Positions 44,924 to 55,109 are shown, counted from the first letter of the stretch. The stretch: DNA of 64,000 nt from Chitinophagaceae bacterium (GCA_016704325.1 JADJAG010000007.1:1-64000), one strand, 5' to 3'. Notes: generated from the letters alone by a model not told the origin. A program made the numbers and translations.

Positions 44924-46111
44924 ATGCCGTACTACCATTCACTGGGGTCTATACCTTCAAAGCGCCACGTGCAGTTTCGTAAACCTGATGGCGAACTGTA
45001 TGCTGAACAGTTGTTTTCAACAGAAGGATTTTCAAGCACGTATTCCATCCTCTACCATAACTATCCTCCTACGATCATCAAGTCAGTTGATGCGCCGTAC
45101 CCGGTTGCACCAAAGCTGTTAGCCCCTAAACAAATGTTACACAGGAGTTACCAGGGGTTTAATATTCAACCGGAAGATGATTTCCTGAAAAGCAGAAAAT
45201 ATGTACTGGCCAATAATGATGTGCATATTGCATTGGCGGCGCCCAGAAAGTCAGTAACCGATTACTTTATAAAGAATGCTGATGCTGATGAGATGATTTT
45301 TGTGCATGTGGGATCCGGCACATTGAAAACGATGTATGGTAATATTGATTTTGAATATGGTGATTACCTGGTTATTCCACGTGGCACCGTTTATCAACTT
45401 CATTTCAACGACAATAATAACCGATTGTTGGTGATGGAATCTTTTAGTCCGATTGTGCCACCCAAGCGTTACCTGAATGAAGTCGGACAGCTTTTGGAAC
45501 ATGCACCATATTATGAACGTGATATTAAAATCCCCAGGGATTTAAAAACACATGATGAGAAGGGAGATTTCCTGATCTACATCCGCAAACAAGGCATGAT
45601 GTATCCTTATCATTATCTCTATCATCCGTTTGATGTGATAGGGTGGGATGGTTACAATTATCCATGGGCTTTCTCCATCCACAACTTTGAACCCATTACC
45701 GGTCGCATCCATCAGCCACCTCCTGTACATCAGACCTTTGAAGGCCGTAATTATGTGGTATGTTCTTTTGTACCCAGATTATTTGACTACCATCCTCAGG
45801 CAATTCCGGCTCCCTACAACCACAGCAATATTGATTCTGATGAAGTTTTGTATTATGTAGACGGGGATTTCATGAGTCGAAAGCATGTTACAAAAGGGAT
45901 GATCACCTTACATCCGGGAGGTATTCCGCATGGTCCGCATCCGGGAACAGTAGAGAAAAGTATTGGTGCAAAGGAAACGAAAGAACTGGCTGTGATGATT
46001 GATACCTTTCACCCGCTGTTGATGACTGAAGAAGCAGTTGCTATAGAAGACAAGGATTATTACCTCTCCTGGATCAGTGATAAAGACAGAGATGAACTCC
46101 TGATTCCTTAA
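44924..46111 (+). CDS. hmgA: Homogentisate 1,2-dioxygenase
   Basis: 395 aa of the HgmA family: opens the homogentisate ring with O2 in tyrosine and phenylalanine breakdown. It starts MPYYHSLGSIPSKRHVQFRKPDG; cupin strands are in the middle (NIDFEYGDYLVIPRGTVYQLHF). Candidate Fe(II) ligands are H300, E307 (HSNIDSDE) and H336 (GGIPHGPHPG). No other tyrosine-degradation gene is adjacent. Confidence 0.85.
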   Translation: MPYYHSLGSIPSKRHVQFRKPDGELYAEQLFSTEGFSSTYSILYHNYPPTIIKSVDAPYPVAPKLLAPKQMLHRSYQGFNIQPEDDFLKSRKYVLANNDVHIALAAPRKSVTDYFIKNADADEMIFVHVGSGTLKTMYGNIDFEYGDYLVIPRGTVYQLHFNDNNNRLLVMESFSPIVPPKRYLNEVGQLLEHAPYYERDIKIPRDLKTHDEKGDFLIYIRKQGMMYPYHYLYHPFDVIGWDGYNYPWAFSIHNFEPITGRIHQPPPVHQTFEGRNYVVCSFVPRLFDYHPQAIPAPYNHSNIDSDEVLYYVDGDFMSRKHVTKGMITLHPGGIPHGPHPGTVEKSIGAKETKELAVMIDTFHPLLMTEEAVAIEDKDYYLSWISDKDRDELLIP

Positions 46112-46210
46112 GCGTAATTGGTTTTGGAATGATGACATATGAATTATAATACCTTAACAGTAATTTTAGCTTTATTGGTCGCTTAATTCCTGAATTCATC
46201 ATTGCTCACT

Positions 46211-47056
46211 ATGAGGGATAGCCGGTTTATTAATTACAATGGAAAGATCATTGCAACCGGTGAAAATATTTTTCACTTGAACCGTGCAATGAATTATGGC
46301 GATGGTTTGTTTGAAAGCATCAGGCTGCAAGAGGGTGAGATTCTTTTTCTGCAGGAGCACCTCGATAGAATGTTCAACGGTATGAAGGCATTAAAGATGC
46401 CGGTGCCTGATCATTTTACTCCTTTCTTTTTTCATAAACAATTGATTGACCTTGCCCAAAGAGAGCAACCGGGCCCTAATGCACGCATGCGCATTGCCGT
46501 TTTCAGAGGAGGTGGGGGATTGTATGAACCACCGGTACAGGCTGTTGAATATTTTATGCAGGTAATGCCTTTAGACCGAGGTTATGCATGGAGCGATGCT
46601 GCTTGTGAACTGGGAGTATATAAAGAGGTACCCAAGAATTATTCTGCAATATCTTTTTTCAAATCCATGAATGCATTGCCTTATGTATTGGCTGGTATTT
46701 ACAGAAAAGAGCATCATTTGGATGACTGCCTGCTGCTTAACTCCTTTGGAAGAGTAGCCGATGCAATTTCTTCCAATGTATTTTGGGTAAAGGGCAGTAC
46801 TTACTACACTACACCGATTACTGACGGTGCGATTGATGGAGTGCTGCGCAGAAAAATTGTACAACTGATCAAGGATAACGATATGAAATTTTATGAAACT
46901 TCCATTTTGCCGGATGAATTATTGCAGGCGGATGAAGTTTTTCTCACCAATGCAGGATGGGGGATCAAATCCATTACCGGATTCGGCGAAAAAAAGTACG
47001 ACACCACTCAAACAAAGCATCTGTTTCAACTGTTGATGCAGCATATTTCCGAATAA
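46211..47056 (+). CDS. Class IV (fold IV) PLP aminotransferase
   Basis: From the ATG at 46211 (MRDSRFINYNGK), 281 aa; the frame is open from 46202. MNYGDGLFESIRLQEGEILFLQEHLDRMFNGMKAL is the family N-terminus, FFKSMNALPYVLAG holds the Schiff-base Lys, and LLLNSFGRVADAISSNVFWVKG and TPITDGAIDGVLRRKI fit the PLP site. It is branched-chain aminotransferase/ADC-lyase-like; which of these cannot be settled. It follows hmgA by 100 bp. Confidence 0.85.
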   Translation: MRDSRFINYNGKIIATGENIFHLNRAMNYGDGLFESIRLQEGEILFLQEHLDRMFNGMKALKMPVPDHFTPFFFHKQLIDLAQREQPGPNARMRIAVFRGGGGLYEPPVQAVEYFMQVMPLDRGYAWSDAACELGVYKEVPKNYSAISFFKSMNALPYVLAGIYRKEHHLDDCLLLNSFGRVADAISSNVFWVKGSTYYTTPITDGAIDGVLRRKIVQLIKDNDMKFYETSILPDELLQADEVFLTNAGWGIKSITGFGEKKYDTTQTKHLFQLLMQHISE

Positions 47057-47143
47057 ATCTGCAGCACATTTTTTGGATTTACCAGGTTTGCTATTGAATG
47101 ACCTTTTTATCAACTCACCAAATTAAAAAAGCGTGTCATACTT

Positions 47144-48448
47144 ATGAAGCCGACAATTGCTGTTTTCTGGTTTCGCCGTGATTTACGCTTGCATGATAAT
47201 GCAGGATTGTACCATGCCTTAAAATCAGGTTATAAGGTGCTGCCGCTTTTTATTTTCGACACGGACATTCTTGATCAGTTAGATGATAAGCGTGATCGGC
47301 GTGTATGTTTTATACATCAGTCTTTAATGCTTTTGCAAAACCGGCTGCAGGCATTTGGAAGTGACCTGCAAGTGAAACATGGGAAACCGCTCGAAGTCTG
47401 GAAAGCACTATTAGATACATTTGATATAAGTGATGTATTCACCAATCATGACTATGAACCCTATGCCATTAGTCGGGATGAAGCAATCCGCGATTATCTT
47501 TTTTCAAAAAATATTACCCTGCATACATTCAAAGACCAGGTGATTTTTGAAAAGAATGAAGTATTGAAGGATGATGGAACACCTTATGTGGTATGGACAC
47601 CATATAGTAAAAAATGGAAGGAAAAACTCAATGAGTTCTATTTGAAGAGTTACCCGGTGTATGACTATTCAGGCAATTTTTTGTCTTTGCCTGCTGCGCC
47701 AATGCCATCCTTAACAGAGATTGGTTTTGAAGCTACCAATGATGATTTTCCAACGACAGTATTGAACGATGAACTGATCCGCAACTATCAAAACACACGT
47801 GATTTTCCTGCTATTGCCGGCACATCACGGTTGAGTGTGCATCTGCGTTTTGGCACGGTTAGCATCAGGGAGATCACCAGGCAGGCTAAATTCTTGAATG
47901 AAAAATTTCTGAATGAATTGATCTGGAGGGAATTCTACCAGATGATTCTTTGGCATTTTCCGCATGTGACCAGGCAATCGTTCAGAAAGGAATATGAAGG
48001 CATCAACTGGCGCAATGATGAAAGAGAATTTGAGTTGTGGTGCAATGGAAAAACAGGCTACCCGATAGTTGATGCCGGCATGCGGGAACTGAATGCAACC
48101 GGTTTTATGCACAACCGTGTGCGCATGATTACAGCAAGTTTTCTTACCAAGGATCTTTTAATTGACTGGCGATGGGGTGAAGCGTATTTTGCAAAGAAGC
48201 TTTTGGACTTTGAGCTAGCTTCGAACAATGGCGGCTGGCAATGGGCAGCCGGAACCGGTGTAGATGCTGCACCCTATTTCAGGATATTCAATCCGGCATC
48301 TCAGGCTATGAAGTTTGACCCCGGCGGGATTTACATAAGAAAGTGGGTACAGGAAGTGGATGAACTCACGTATCCATTACCGATAGTGAACCATCAATTA
48401 GCAAGGGAGCGTGTATTAAGTGCATATAAAGTCGCACTCAACAGGTGA
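47144..48448 (+). CDS. Cryptochrome/photolyase family protein
   Basis: 434 aa. An N-terminal photolyase domain (VFWFRRDLRLHDNAGLYHALKSG) precedes the FAD-binding domain, with LIWREFYQMILWHFPH, MRELNATGFMHNRVRMITASFLTKDLLIDWRWGEAYFAKKLLDFELASNNGGWQWAAGTGVDA. These are the FAD and substrate contact blocks of class I CPD photolyases; cryptochrome or CPD photolyase cannot be separated by eye, but the blocks favour photolyase. It repairs UV dimers using light. Confidence 0.85.
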   Translation: MKPTIAVFWFRRDLRLHDNAGLYHALKSGYKVLPLFIFDTDILDQLDDKRDRRVCFIHQSLMLLQNRLQAFGSDLQVKHGKPLEVWKALLDTFDISDVFTNHDYEPYAISRDEAIRDYLFSKNITLHTFKDQVIFEKNEVLKDDGTPYVVWTPYSKKWKEKLNEFYLKSYPVYDYSGNFLSLPAAPMPSLTEIGFEATNDDFPTTVLNDELIRNYQNTRDFPAIAGTSRLSVHLRFGTVSIREITRQAKFLNEKFLNELIWREFYQMILWHFPHVTRQSFRKEYEGINWRNDEREFELWCNGKTGYPIVDAGMRELNATGFMHNRVRMITASFLTKDLLIDWRWGEAYFAKKLLDFELASNNGGWQWAAGTGVDAAPYFRIFNPASQAMKFDPGGIYIRKWVQEVDELTYPLPIVNHQLARERVLSAYKVALNR

Positions 48449-48563
48449 TTTAACAGCAGAGTCATGCACAAAAAGGCATGTTCAGTGGCCCGGTTCATTT
48501 CATATAAAATCCTGATTTTGATTTTAGCGAAATTTGACTCAGCACGATTCAAATTAATGGCAA

Positions 48564-50249
48564 CTAATAAGACTGCTTTTCCAGCTTGCCGGTAGTAACA
48601 CCATATGCGCCATTTAACTGAACCGTATAAATTCCAGCCGCAGGTAAAGAAAGGTCGAGCGTGACTTGCTTTTCAAAATCAGTTATTTCGTGTTGATAAA
48701 CAATTTGTCCAAAAGCATTTAAGATGGTCAGTTTTGCTGTCTTTGCCGGTAATGCAACGGTGAATTGGTTCGTGAATGGATTAGGAAAAATCTGAAATTT
48801 TTCTGCACCTTGAATAGATGCATTTCCGGTTACCGTATTCTTTTGGAATTTTGCCACCCACATATCTGAAACGCCATTTGATAGAAGGGTATTTGTTCCA
48901 AACTGTGCTTCGCCTTTATAGTTTCCGGTAGCAAATGCAAATGCGGAACCATTACCAGCGATGCCAAAACCGCCATCATGGTGTTCACCGCCAACATGTA
49001 TTGCCCAGTTCACATCACCCAAAGGGTTAAATGAGGCAATGAATGCATCGGCAGAATCTTTATTAAAATAGGGTTCTAAAATTATTGATCCAATAGTATC
49101 AACGCCTGCAAAAATGCCGGTTAGTAAAATGTTCTCTTCAGCGGAAATGGATAAGGTTATCGGACTGAATTTAACACCGGGCCCGCCTCTGATCGAATTT
49201 GCCCAAAGAAATTCGCCGCTGATATCATAGGCTGCAACAAAAATATTCTTTGGACTGCCCGTCAGTATTTCACCCCCATCGAAATAACAATTTCCGGCAA
49301 AAGTACCTGCCACATAGCAGTTACCGGCATCATCAAGGGAAAGCGTGGCCCCGGTTTCATCGCTGCTTTCCACATCGGAGCCAAATGAAGTAGCCCATAA
49401 AACATTACCTGCAGATGACATCTTCACCACGTACCCGTCAGCATCTCCCAATGAAGTGAGTTCGGTACCGCCAAAATCAACGGTGTGTCTGTAATTGCCA
49501 CTCATGTAAACATTGCCTGCAGGATCAACCATCATATCATATACCTGTATGGCGCTTGCAGAGCTGAATGTTTTTACCCAAAGCAATTCACCGTTCCATT
49601 TATACTTGGCACAATAAATATTAGGGTCGTACACGGTGGTGATCATTGAATCTTCAAAAAAATTCAAATTGCCTTTGAAATTTCCCGCACAATAAACATT
49701 CTGGTCATTGTCTATATAAACTGCACTACCCATATCATCACTGTTGCCTCCTCCCAGTTTTGCCCAGTTCAGGTTTCCATCCGGGTCATAAGTTACCAGC
49801 CACATGTCTTCCATGCCAAATCCCGGGAGTGAATCACCATTGTCGAGTTTAACATAACCAAAACATTTGCCGGTTGAAGCAATAAATCCATTATCGTTCA
49901 CGCTTAAACCAAATGGGTAATCATCGCTTTGACTTGCGGCATTGCCCATACTATGTCCCCAAACAGGATTACCATCAATATCCATTTTCGAAATAAATAT
50001 ATCTTCATCGAATTCACCGCCCACAGCATCCAGGCTGATACTGCCCATATTCATTTGGCCCTGAAAGAAACCGGCGATGTATTGATTGCCGAACTGATCG
50101 ACACCAAGATCTTTTCCCTTGTCTTTTTGGTCACCTCCATAAGATTTCACCCAAATAAAACCTTGTGCTGAGGTTTCAATGTGGAGTGATATCAGGAGTA
50201 AGGCAATCAGGTAACAAAAGACCGGACGTATATGATTTATTTGCTTCAT
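48564..50249 (-). CDS. T9SS-exported beta-propeller (SBBP-like repeat) protein
   Basis: 561 aa with a signal peptide (to about residue 28, TSAQG). The body repeats WVKSYGG..D, GNxYIAGxF, AKYKWNGELLWVK and VKMSSAGNVLWATSFG, typical of SBBP/beta-propeller repeats. The C-terminus from about 480 is a T9SS type A sorting domain (FQIFPNPFTNQFTV ... GKLEKQSY). Related in build, not in sequence detail, to the propeller of the M43 protease at 26278. Surface or extracellular role; no catalytic residues. Confidence 0.8.
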   Translation of the reverse strand: MKQINHIRPVFCYLIALLLISLHIETSAQGFIWVKSYGGDQKDKGKDLGVDQFGNQYIAGFFQGQMNMGSISLDAVGGEFDEDIFISKMDIDGNPVWGHSMGNAASQSDDYPFGLSVNDNGFIASTGKCFGYVKLDNGDSLPGFGMEDMWLVTYDPDGNLNWAKLGGGNSDDMGSAVYIDNDQNVYCAGNFKGNLNFFEDSMITTVYDPNIYCAKYKWNGELLWVKTFSSASAIQVYDMMVDPAGNVYMSGNYRHTVDFGGTELTSLGDADGYVVKMSSAGNVLWATSFGSDVESSDETGATLSLDDAGNCYVAGTFAGNCYFDGGEILTGSPKNIFVAAYDISGEFLWANSIRGGPGVKFSPITLSISAEENILLTGIFAGVDTIGSIILEPYFNKDSADAFIASFNPLGDVNWAIHVGGEHHDGGFGIAGNGSAFAFATGNYKGEAQFGTNTLLSNGVSDMWVAKFQKNTVTGNASIQGAEKFQIFPNPFTNQFTVALPAKTAKLTILNAFGQIVYQHEITDFEKQVTLDLSLPAAGIYTVQLNGAYGVTTGKLEKQSY

Positions 50250-50576
50250 TATTAATATGGGTGTTTTCTTATCTCAAATGTACTTCATTCAGCTAAAAGG
50301 GCAAGAAATTCAGTGGAAATTAGGGATTATTTATCCACATTTTTGCTTTTATATCTCAAGATTGAAATGTCGTGTTTGTGTACCTACTGCAATTATACGG
50401 AGTTACGGAAAAGACTGCGATGAAGTTTTGGCTTTTCCTTATTGGCTATAGGATAAATGACATGAAAATAGTCAAATGCGATTTAAAAAAGATCTGTTAA
50501 ATGCCGATGAATTCCCGGAAGATTATTAAAAAGTGGGTAAAGATGGTTGTTCACTAAAAATGCTGGTATCAAAATA
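50250..50576. other. Intergenic region, no gene seen
   Basis: About 330 bp between divergent genes. The ORF here is short and unlikely. It holds no clear structure besides the -7 box directly after it. Confidence 0.4.
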
Positions 50577-50584
50577 TAACTTTG
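50577..50584 (+). promoter_or_regulatory. -7 box upstream of the glycosyltransferase genes
   Basis: TAACTTTG matches TAnnTTTG, 12 bp before an ATG at 50596 and 23 bp before the TTG at 50607. No -33 box at the usual distance was seen. Confidence 0.35.
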
Positions 50585-50606
50585 CACCTCCAAAACATGT
50601 TAGTGC

Positions 50607-51809
50607 TTGCGTATTCTTCAGGTTTGTAAGAAATTTCCATATCCCCTCAGAGATGGGGAGGTGATAGCCATACACCAGTTAACCCGCGGCTTTTATGAAG
50701 CAGGTCAAAAGGTGACGGTTGCAGCTATTAATACCAAAAAGCATTTTTTTCCGCCTGACGAAATGCCGGTGGAGAACCAGGAGTTTGCAGATTTCCACTC
50801 TGTATTGCTTGATACAGATGTAAACTGGTGGGATGCCCTGCGTACCCTTTTTACAGGTGATTCTTATAATATTCAACGATTTGTTTCACCTGATTTTGAG
50901 CGTTTGCTTTCCGCAATCCTGCGCGAGAATGATTTTGACATTGTTCAACTGGAAGGATTATACCTGTTGCCCTACCTGTTATCCGTTCGCAAATTTTCGA
51001 AGGCGAAGATTGTGTTGCGGGCTCATAATATTGAGCACCTGATTTGGGAACGTAACTCCAAGATAGCAAAGCCCGGAGCCAAAAAATGGTACTTGCAGAC
51101 TCTGGCAGCACGCATGAAGGAATTTGAAATTTATCACCTAAATTCCTGTGATGCATTGGTACCGATTTCGGAAGTTGATGCAGCAAGATTTGTAGAGTTA
51201 GGATGCAAACTTCCTATGCATACCAGCCAGGTGGGGATGAATCTTAATGGAGAAGGCGGAGAAATGACAGAGATAGATATCAATCCTTCCATTTGTTACA
51301 TTGGTTCCATGGATTGGTTGCCAAACAGGGAAGGCATTGAATGGTTTCTCGATAAAGTATGGCCTAAGGTGCAAAGCCAGTTTCCAACACTGAAATTTTT
51401 TATTGCCGGCAGAAATTTTCCTGCTGATTTTCCTGATAAGAGCTATCCGAATGTGGAGATGGTTGGAGAGGTGGAGAATTCCCGTGCTTTTATACATTCA
51501 AAAAATATTATGATCGTACCGCTTTTCTCGGGCAGTGGTATACGGGTTAAGATACTGGAGGCAATGGCTGAAGGCAGAACGGTTATTTCCACAACAATCG
51601 GGGCAGAAGGTATAGATGCTGTAAATGAGAAAGAAATACTGATTGCTGATGATGCAGATGCATTTGCGCGGCAAATCAAGCGTTGTCTTAAGGATCCGGA
51701 TTTTTGCAGCACCATAGCAGGCAGTGGACGTGCTTTTGTAAAAACAAGATTTGATAACAAGGTGATTGTGAAAGAGCTGCTGGATTTCTACAAATCGCTT
51801 CTAACGTGA
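50607..51809 (+). CDS. Glycosyltransferase family 4-like
   Basis: 400 aa read from TTG (50607). The N-terminal Rossmann half has RILQVCKKFPYPLRDGEVIAIHQLTRGF; the C-terminal half has ICYIGSMDWLPNREGIEWFLDKVWP, FIAGRNFP, NIMIVPLFSGSGIRVKILEAMAEGRTVISTTIGAEGI, the typical GT4 donor site. An ATG at 50596 precedes it out of frame; a one-base error could join them (MLV-LRILQ). It transfers sugar to a glycan or lipid, probably in capsule or LPS synthesis. It overlaps the next gene by four bases. Confidence 0.85.
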   Translation: MRILQVCKKFPYPLRDGEVIAIHQLTRGFYEAGQKVTVAAINTKKHFFPPDEMPVENQEFADFHSVLLDTDVNWWDALRTLFTGDSYNIQRFVSPDFERLLSAILRENDFDIVQLEGLYLLPYLLSVRKFSKAKIVLRAHNIEHLIWERNSKIAKPGAKKWYLQTLAARMKEFEIYHLNSCDALVPISEVDAARFVELGCKLPMHTSQVGMNLNGEGGEMTEIDINPSICYIGSMDWLPNREGIEWFLDKVWPKVQSQFPTLKFFIAGRNFPADFPDKSYPNVEMVGEVENSRAFIHSKNIMIVPLFSGSGIRVKILEAMAEGRTVISTTIGAEGIDAVNEKEILIADDADAFARQIKRCLKDPDFCSTIAGSGRAFVKTRFDNKVIVKELLDFYKSLLT

Positions 51810-52978
51810 TTGCCCTGGTATTGCTTTTTTGGCTGGCGGTTCTTTTGCTGCTGCATACCTATTTTCTTTACCCAATATTGCTCAGGATGCTGACTGCCGG
51901 CAGGTCCGCTCAAACTTTAATTGCGGGTGAACAGGAGCATGTTCCTTCGATCAGCATCCTGCTGGCGGTTTATAATGAAGAGATAGTTATTGCTGAAAAG
52001 ATTGAGTCAACATTTAGAACGACCTATCCAACTGGAAGTATCGAGTGGTTAATTGGCTCTGATTGTTCTACGGATCATACAGAAGAAATAATTAACAGGT
52101 ACATCGAAAAATTCCCTCAAATAAGGCTGGTACGTTTTAATCAAAGGACAGGCAAGATTGGAATTATGAATGAACTTGCAGCGATGGCATCAGCGCCGGT
52201 ACTGATTTTTACGGATGCAAATGTTTTTTTTACAGAGGTCACATTGAGGGAGCTGGTAAAACATTTTAAGGATCAGGCTGTTGGTTTAGTAGCCGGAAAT
52301 ATCATTAACCCATTAGTGAAACCGGATGGGATTTCCCGGCAGGAAGGAGATTATCTTATTTATGAAAACAGGATGAAATACCAGGAAGGCATATTGTGGG
52401 GTGCAATGATGGGTGCATTCGGAGGATGCTATGCTATGCGGAAGGATTTCTTTTCACCAACGCCAAGGCACTTTATTGTAGATGATTTTTACCTGACTAT
52501 GCAGGTGCTTGAGAAGAACGGCAAGGCGATATTAGCGACACAGGCTATTTGTTATGAAGATGTGAGTAATAAGGTACGTGAAGAGTTTCGCAGGAAGACA
52601 AGAATTGCAACCGGCAATTTTCAAAACCTGTTTCGGTTTGCGGGATTATTGTCGCCTGCCAAAGGCGCAGTGGCTTTTGCATTCTGGTCGCATAAGGCTT
52701 TGCGGTGGATCGGTCCATTCCTGCTCATCATCGTCTATTTTAGTAGTTTTGTTTTATCCTTCAGCAGTGTTTTTTTCTGGAGTTGCTTTTTAATTCAATC
52801 GCTGCTTTTCCTGGTTCCGTTAATCGATTCCATTTTAGGCAGCATGCAGATTCACCTTAAGGTATTACGCTACATCAGTCATTTTTACCTGATGAATGCA
52901 GCATTACTGAATGGCTTTTTTAACTATTTAAGCGGAGTAAAAAATAATGTCTGGAAACCAACAGAACGGAATCAATAA
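51806..52978 (+). CDS. Membrane glycosyltransferase family 2
   Basis: 390 aa, GTG start. A hydrophobic N-terminal segment (IALVLLFWLAVLLLLHTYFLYPILL) is followed by the GT2 domain ISILLAVYNEEIVIAEKIESTF, GSDCSTDHTEEI and FTDANVFF, then two to three C-terminal membrane segments (about 285-350). It has the shape of the chain-elongating or undecaprenyl-linked sugar transferases. The start overlaps the GT4 stop (GTGA) and its end overlaps ribBA by 32 bp. Confidence 0.85.
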   Translation: MIALVLLFWLAVLLLLHTYFLYPILLRMLTAGRSAQTLIAGEQEHVPSISILLAVYNEEIVIAEKIESTFRTTYPTGSIEWLIGSDCSTDHTEEIINRYIEKFPQIRLVRFNQRTGKIGIMNELAAMASAPVLIFTDANVFFTEVTLRELVKHFKDQAVGLVAGNIINPLVKPDGISRQEGDYLIYENRMKYQEGILWGAMMGAFGGCYAMRKDFFSPTPRHFIVDDFYLTMQVLEKNGKAILATQAICYEDVSNKVREEFRRKTRIATGNFQNLFRFAGLLSPAKGAVAFAFWSHKALRWIGPFLLIIVYFSSFVLSFSSVFFWSCFLIQSLLFLVPLIDSILGSMQIHLKVLRYISHFYLMNAALLNGFFNYLSGVKNNVWKPTERNQ

Positions 52979-54182
52979 TATTCAATTGAATACTATTGAA
53001 GAGGCCATTGAAGACATCAGAAACGGCAAGCTCATTATTGTTGTAGACGATGAAGACCGTGAGAATGAAGGCGACTTTATTACTGCAGCGCGAAATGCCA
53101 CACCGGAGATCATCAACTTTATGTCGAAGGAAGGAAGGGGATTGGTTTGCACACCACTTACCGAAGCCCGGTGTGACGATTTGAAACTAAACCTGATGGT
53201 AGGTGATAACACTGCTTTGCACAAGACACCATTTACAGTGTCGGTAGACCTGCTTGGCAAAGGGGTCACAACAGGTATCTCTGCCTTCGATCGCTCCAAA
53301 ACTATTGCTGCATTGATTGATCCGGAAACCACACCGGAGGAATTGGGACGTCCCGGCCATATTTTTCCATTGAAGGCAGTCGCAGGAGGCGTACTTCGCA
53401 GGGCCGGCCATACAGAAGCTACGGTGGATCTTGCACGTTTAGCAGGATTTGAGCCGGCCGGCGTTTTAGTGGAAATTATGCAGGATGATGGTACCATGGC
53501 AAGGTTGCCCGAGTTAATGAAGGTGGCTCAAAAATTTAATCTCAAGATTATTTCTATTAAGGATCTTATTGAATACCGCCTTAAAATGGAGTCGCTTATC
53601 AGGAAAGAGGTGGAAGTGAGTATGCCTACTGACTGGGGCGTTTTTCAATTACATGCCTATACACAACAAAGTACGGGTGATGTTCACCTGGCACTGGTGA
53701 AAGGAAGTTGGAAAGAGCATGAGCCTGTGCTGGTGCGCGTACATTCCTGTTGCTTAACCGGTGATGTATTCGGATCACAACGTTGTGATTGTGGAGGACA
53801 GTTGCATGATGCCATGTATATGGTAGAACAGGAAGGTAAAGGTGTTGTTTTGTATATGAACCAGGAAGGAAGGGGAATCGGGCTATTGAATAAACTGAAA
53901 GCCTATGCATTGCAGGAGCAGGGACTTGATACGGTGGAAGCTAATATTAAATTAGGTTTTGGTATGGATGACCGGGACTATGGTGTTGGTGCACAGATTT
54001 TGAGAGATCTTGGTGTGAGTAAAATCCGCCTGATGACCAATAACCCCAAGAAACGTGCAGGCCTTAAAGGCCATGGGTTAGAGATTGTAGAGAATGTAGC
54101 TATTGAGCCGGTGTCAAACCCGCATAATGAAAAGTATTTGAGGACGAAGCGGGATAAGATGGGGCATGAGATTTTGAAGTAA
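52947..54182 (+). CDS. ribBA: Bifunctional 3,4-dihydroxy-2-butanone 4-phosphate synthase / GTP cyclohydrolase II
   Basis: 411 aa; catalyses both entry steps of riboflavin synthesis. The RibB half has DDEDRENEGDFI, KEGRGLVCTPL and GHTEATVDLARLAG. The RibA half has VRVHSCCLTGDVFGSQRCDCGGQL (zinc cysteines) and MNQEGRGIGLLNK. The two halves are joined around residue 205-210. The start overlaps the upstream GT2 gene by 32 bp, so translational coupling is likely, though the functional link with the sugar transferases is obscure. Confidence 0.93.
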   Translation: MSGNQQNGINNIQLNTIEEAIEDIRNGKLIIVVDDEDRENEGDFITAARNATPEIINFMSKEGRGLVCTPLTEARCDDLKLNLMVGDNTALHKTPFTVSVDLLGKGVTTGISAFDRSKTIAALIDPETTPEELGRPGHIFPLKAVAGGVLRRAGHTEATVDLARLAGFEPAGVLVEIMQDDGTMARLPELMKVAQKFNLKIISIKDLIEYRLKMESLIRKEVEVSMPTDWGVFQLHAYTQQSTGDVHLALVKGSWKEHEPVLVRVHSCCLTGDVFGSQRCDCGGQLHDAMYMVEQEGKGVVLYMNQEGRGIGLLNKLKAYALQEQGLDTVEANIKLGFGMDDRDYGVGAQILRDLGVSKIRLMTNNPKKRAGLKGHGLEIVENVAIEPVSNPHNEKYLRTKRDKMGHEILK

Positions 54183-54188
54183 GAGGCT

Positions 54189-54228
54189 AAATGGTTGAAT
54201 GGCTAAGTTGCTAAATTGTTTAATTGCT
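54189..54228 (-). repeat. Degenerate 8-bp tandem repeat, five units
   Basis: Read on the minus strand, units GCAATTAA, ACAATTTA, GCAACTTA, GCCATTCA, ACCATTTA, i.e. the same 8-bp family as at 2972-3091 and 39764-39803 but with more changes. It lies directly after ribBA, without the flanking blocks of the larger repeat. Confidence 0.55.
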
Positions 54229-54341
54229 GCATTGTTTTGGCTGGGGGTGGGATTTGGAAATTGTACGTGGAGAAAATCAAACGTTATTTTTGGGAAATTA
54301 CAATCTCAAGATGTTATCCAGCTTATTGAGCTAATAGCTAA

Positions 54342-55109
54342 TCAACGATCCAGCCATTTCTTAAACTCCGGTGCGCGTTCGCGACTTACGTAAAGGTCTT
54401 CTTTTGAAAGGCCTTTTACCTGCACTTTCAGTTTTCCGTTGAGGTGCGAAAAAATATTCCCTATTGCATGGAAGGAAGCAATGTATTGACGATTCAACCT
54501 GAAAAATTGCAAAGGATCCAATTGAGGTTCCAGTTCGTCCAATGATGGTTCAATTACATATTTCCTGCCCTGTTGGGTAGCTAAAAAGGTGAGTTTCTCT
54601 TCTGCGAAAAAATAGTGTATATCATTTACAGATACAGGTTCAAGCCGTTCACCCAGTTTAACAAGGAAACGGGTTTTATATTGTTGGTGCTGCCTGGTCA
54701 ATAATTCGATTACATTATTCATCTGAGCAGGAGAGATACCGCTGCTTTTAATTCCGGATTGCGTCTTGAATTTACTGATGGCTTTTTCCAGTTCGTTTTT
54801 GTCAATAGGTTTCAACAGGTAATCCACACTATTTACTTTGAATGCTTTCAATGCAAACTCATCATAAGCAGTCGTAAATATTACCGGTGTCTGAATACTC
54901 GTAGCTGAGAATATATCAAAGCAAAGCCCGTCACTTAGTTGAATATCCATCAGCATCAGGTCAGGCGCCGGATTGATAGAAAGCCATTCTACAGTTCTTT
55001 TAACACTGTCCAGCAGCGCTGTTACTTCCGCATCTTTTTCAATTTCGAGGAAAAGTTTTTGCAGCCGTTTTGCTGCCAGTGGTTCGTCTTCGATAATGAT
55101 TATTTGCAT
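54342..55109 (-). CDS. LytTR-type response regulator
   Basis: 255 aa. A receiver domain with the phosphoacceptor D55 (MLMDIQLSDG), followed by PVIFTTAYDEFALKAFKVNSVDYLLKPIDKNEL, then a LytTR DNA-binding domain (FLVKLGERLEPVSVNDIHYFFAEEKLTFL, FFRLNRQYIASFHAI). It controls transcription. Gap of 60 bp to the broken histidine kinase upstream; together they are one two-component pair. Confidence 0.9.
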   Translation of the reverse strand: MQIIIIEDEPLAAKRLQKLFLEIEKDAEVTALLDSVKRTVEWLSINPAPDLMLMDIQLSDGLCFDIFSATSIQTPVIFTTAYDEFALKAFKVNSVDYLLKPIDKNELEKAISKFKTQSGIKSSGISPAQMNNVIELLTRQHQQYKTRFLVKLGERLEPVSVNDIHYFFAEEKLTFLATQQGRKYVIEPSLDELEPQLDPLQFFRLNRQYIASFHAIGNIFSHLNGKLKVQVKGLSKEDLYVSRERAPEFKKWLDR

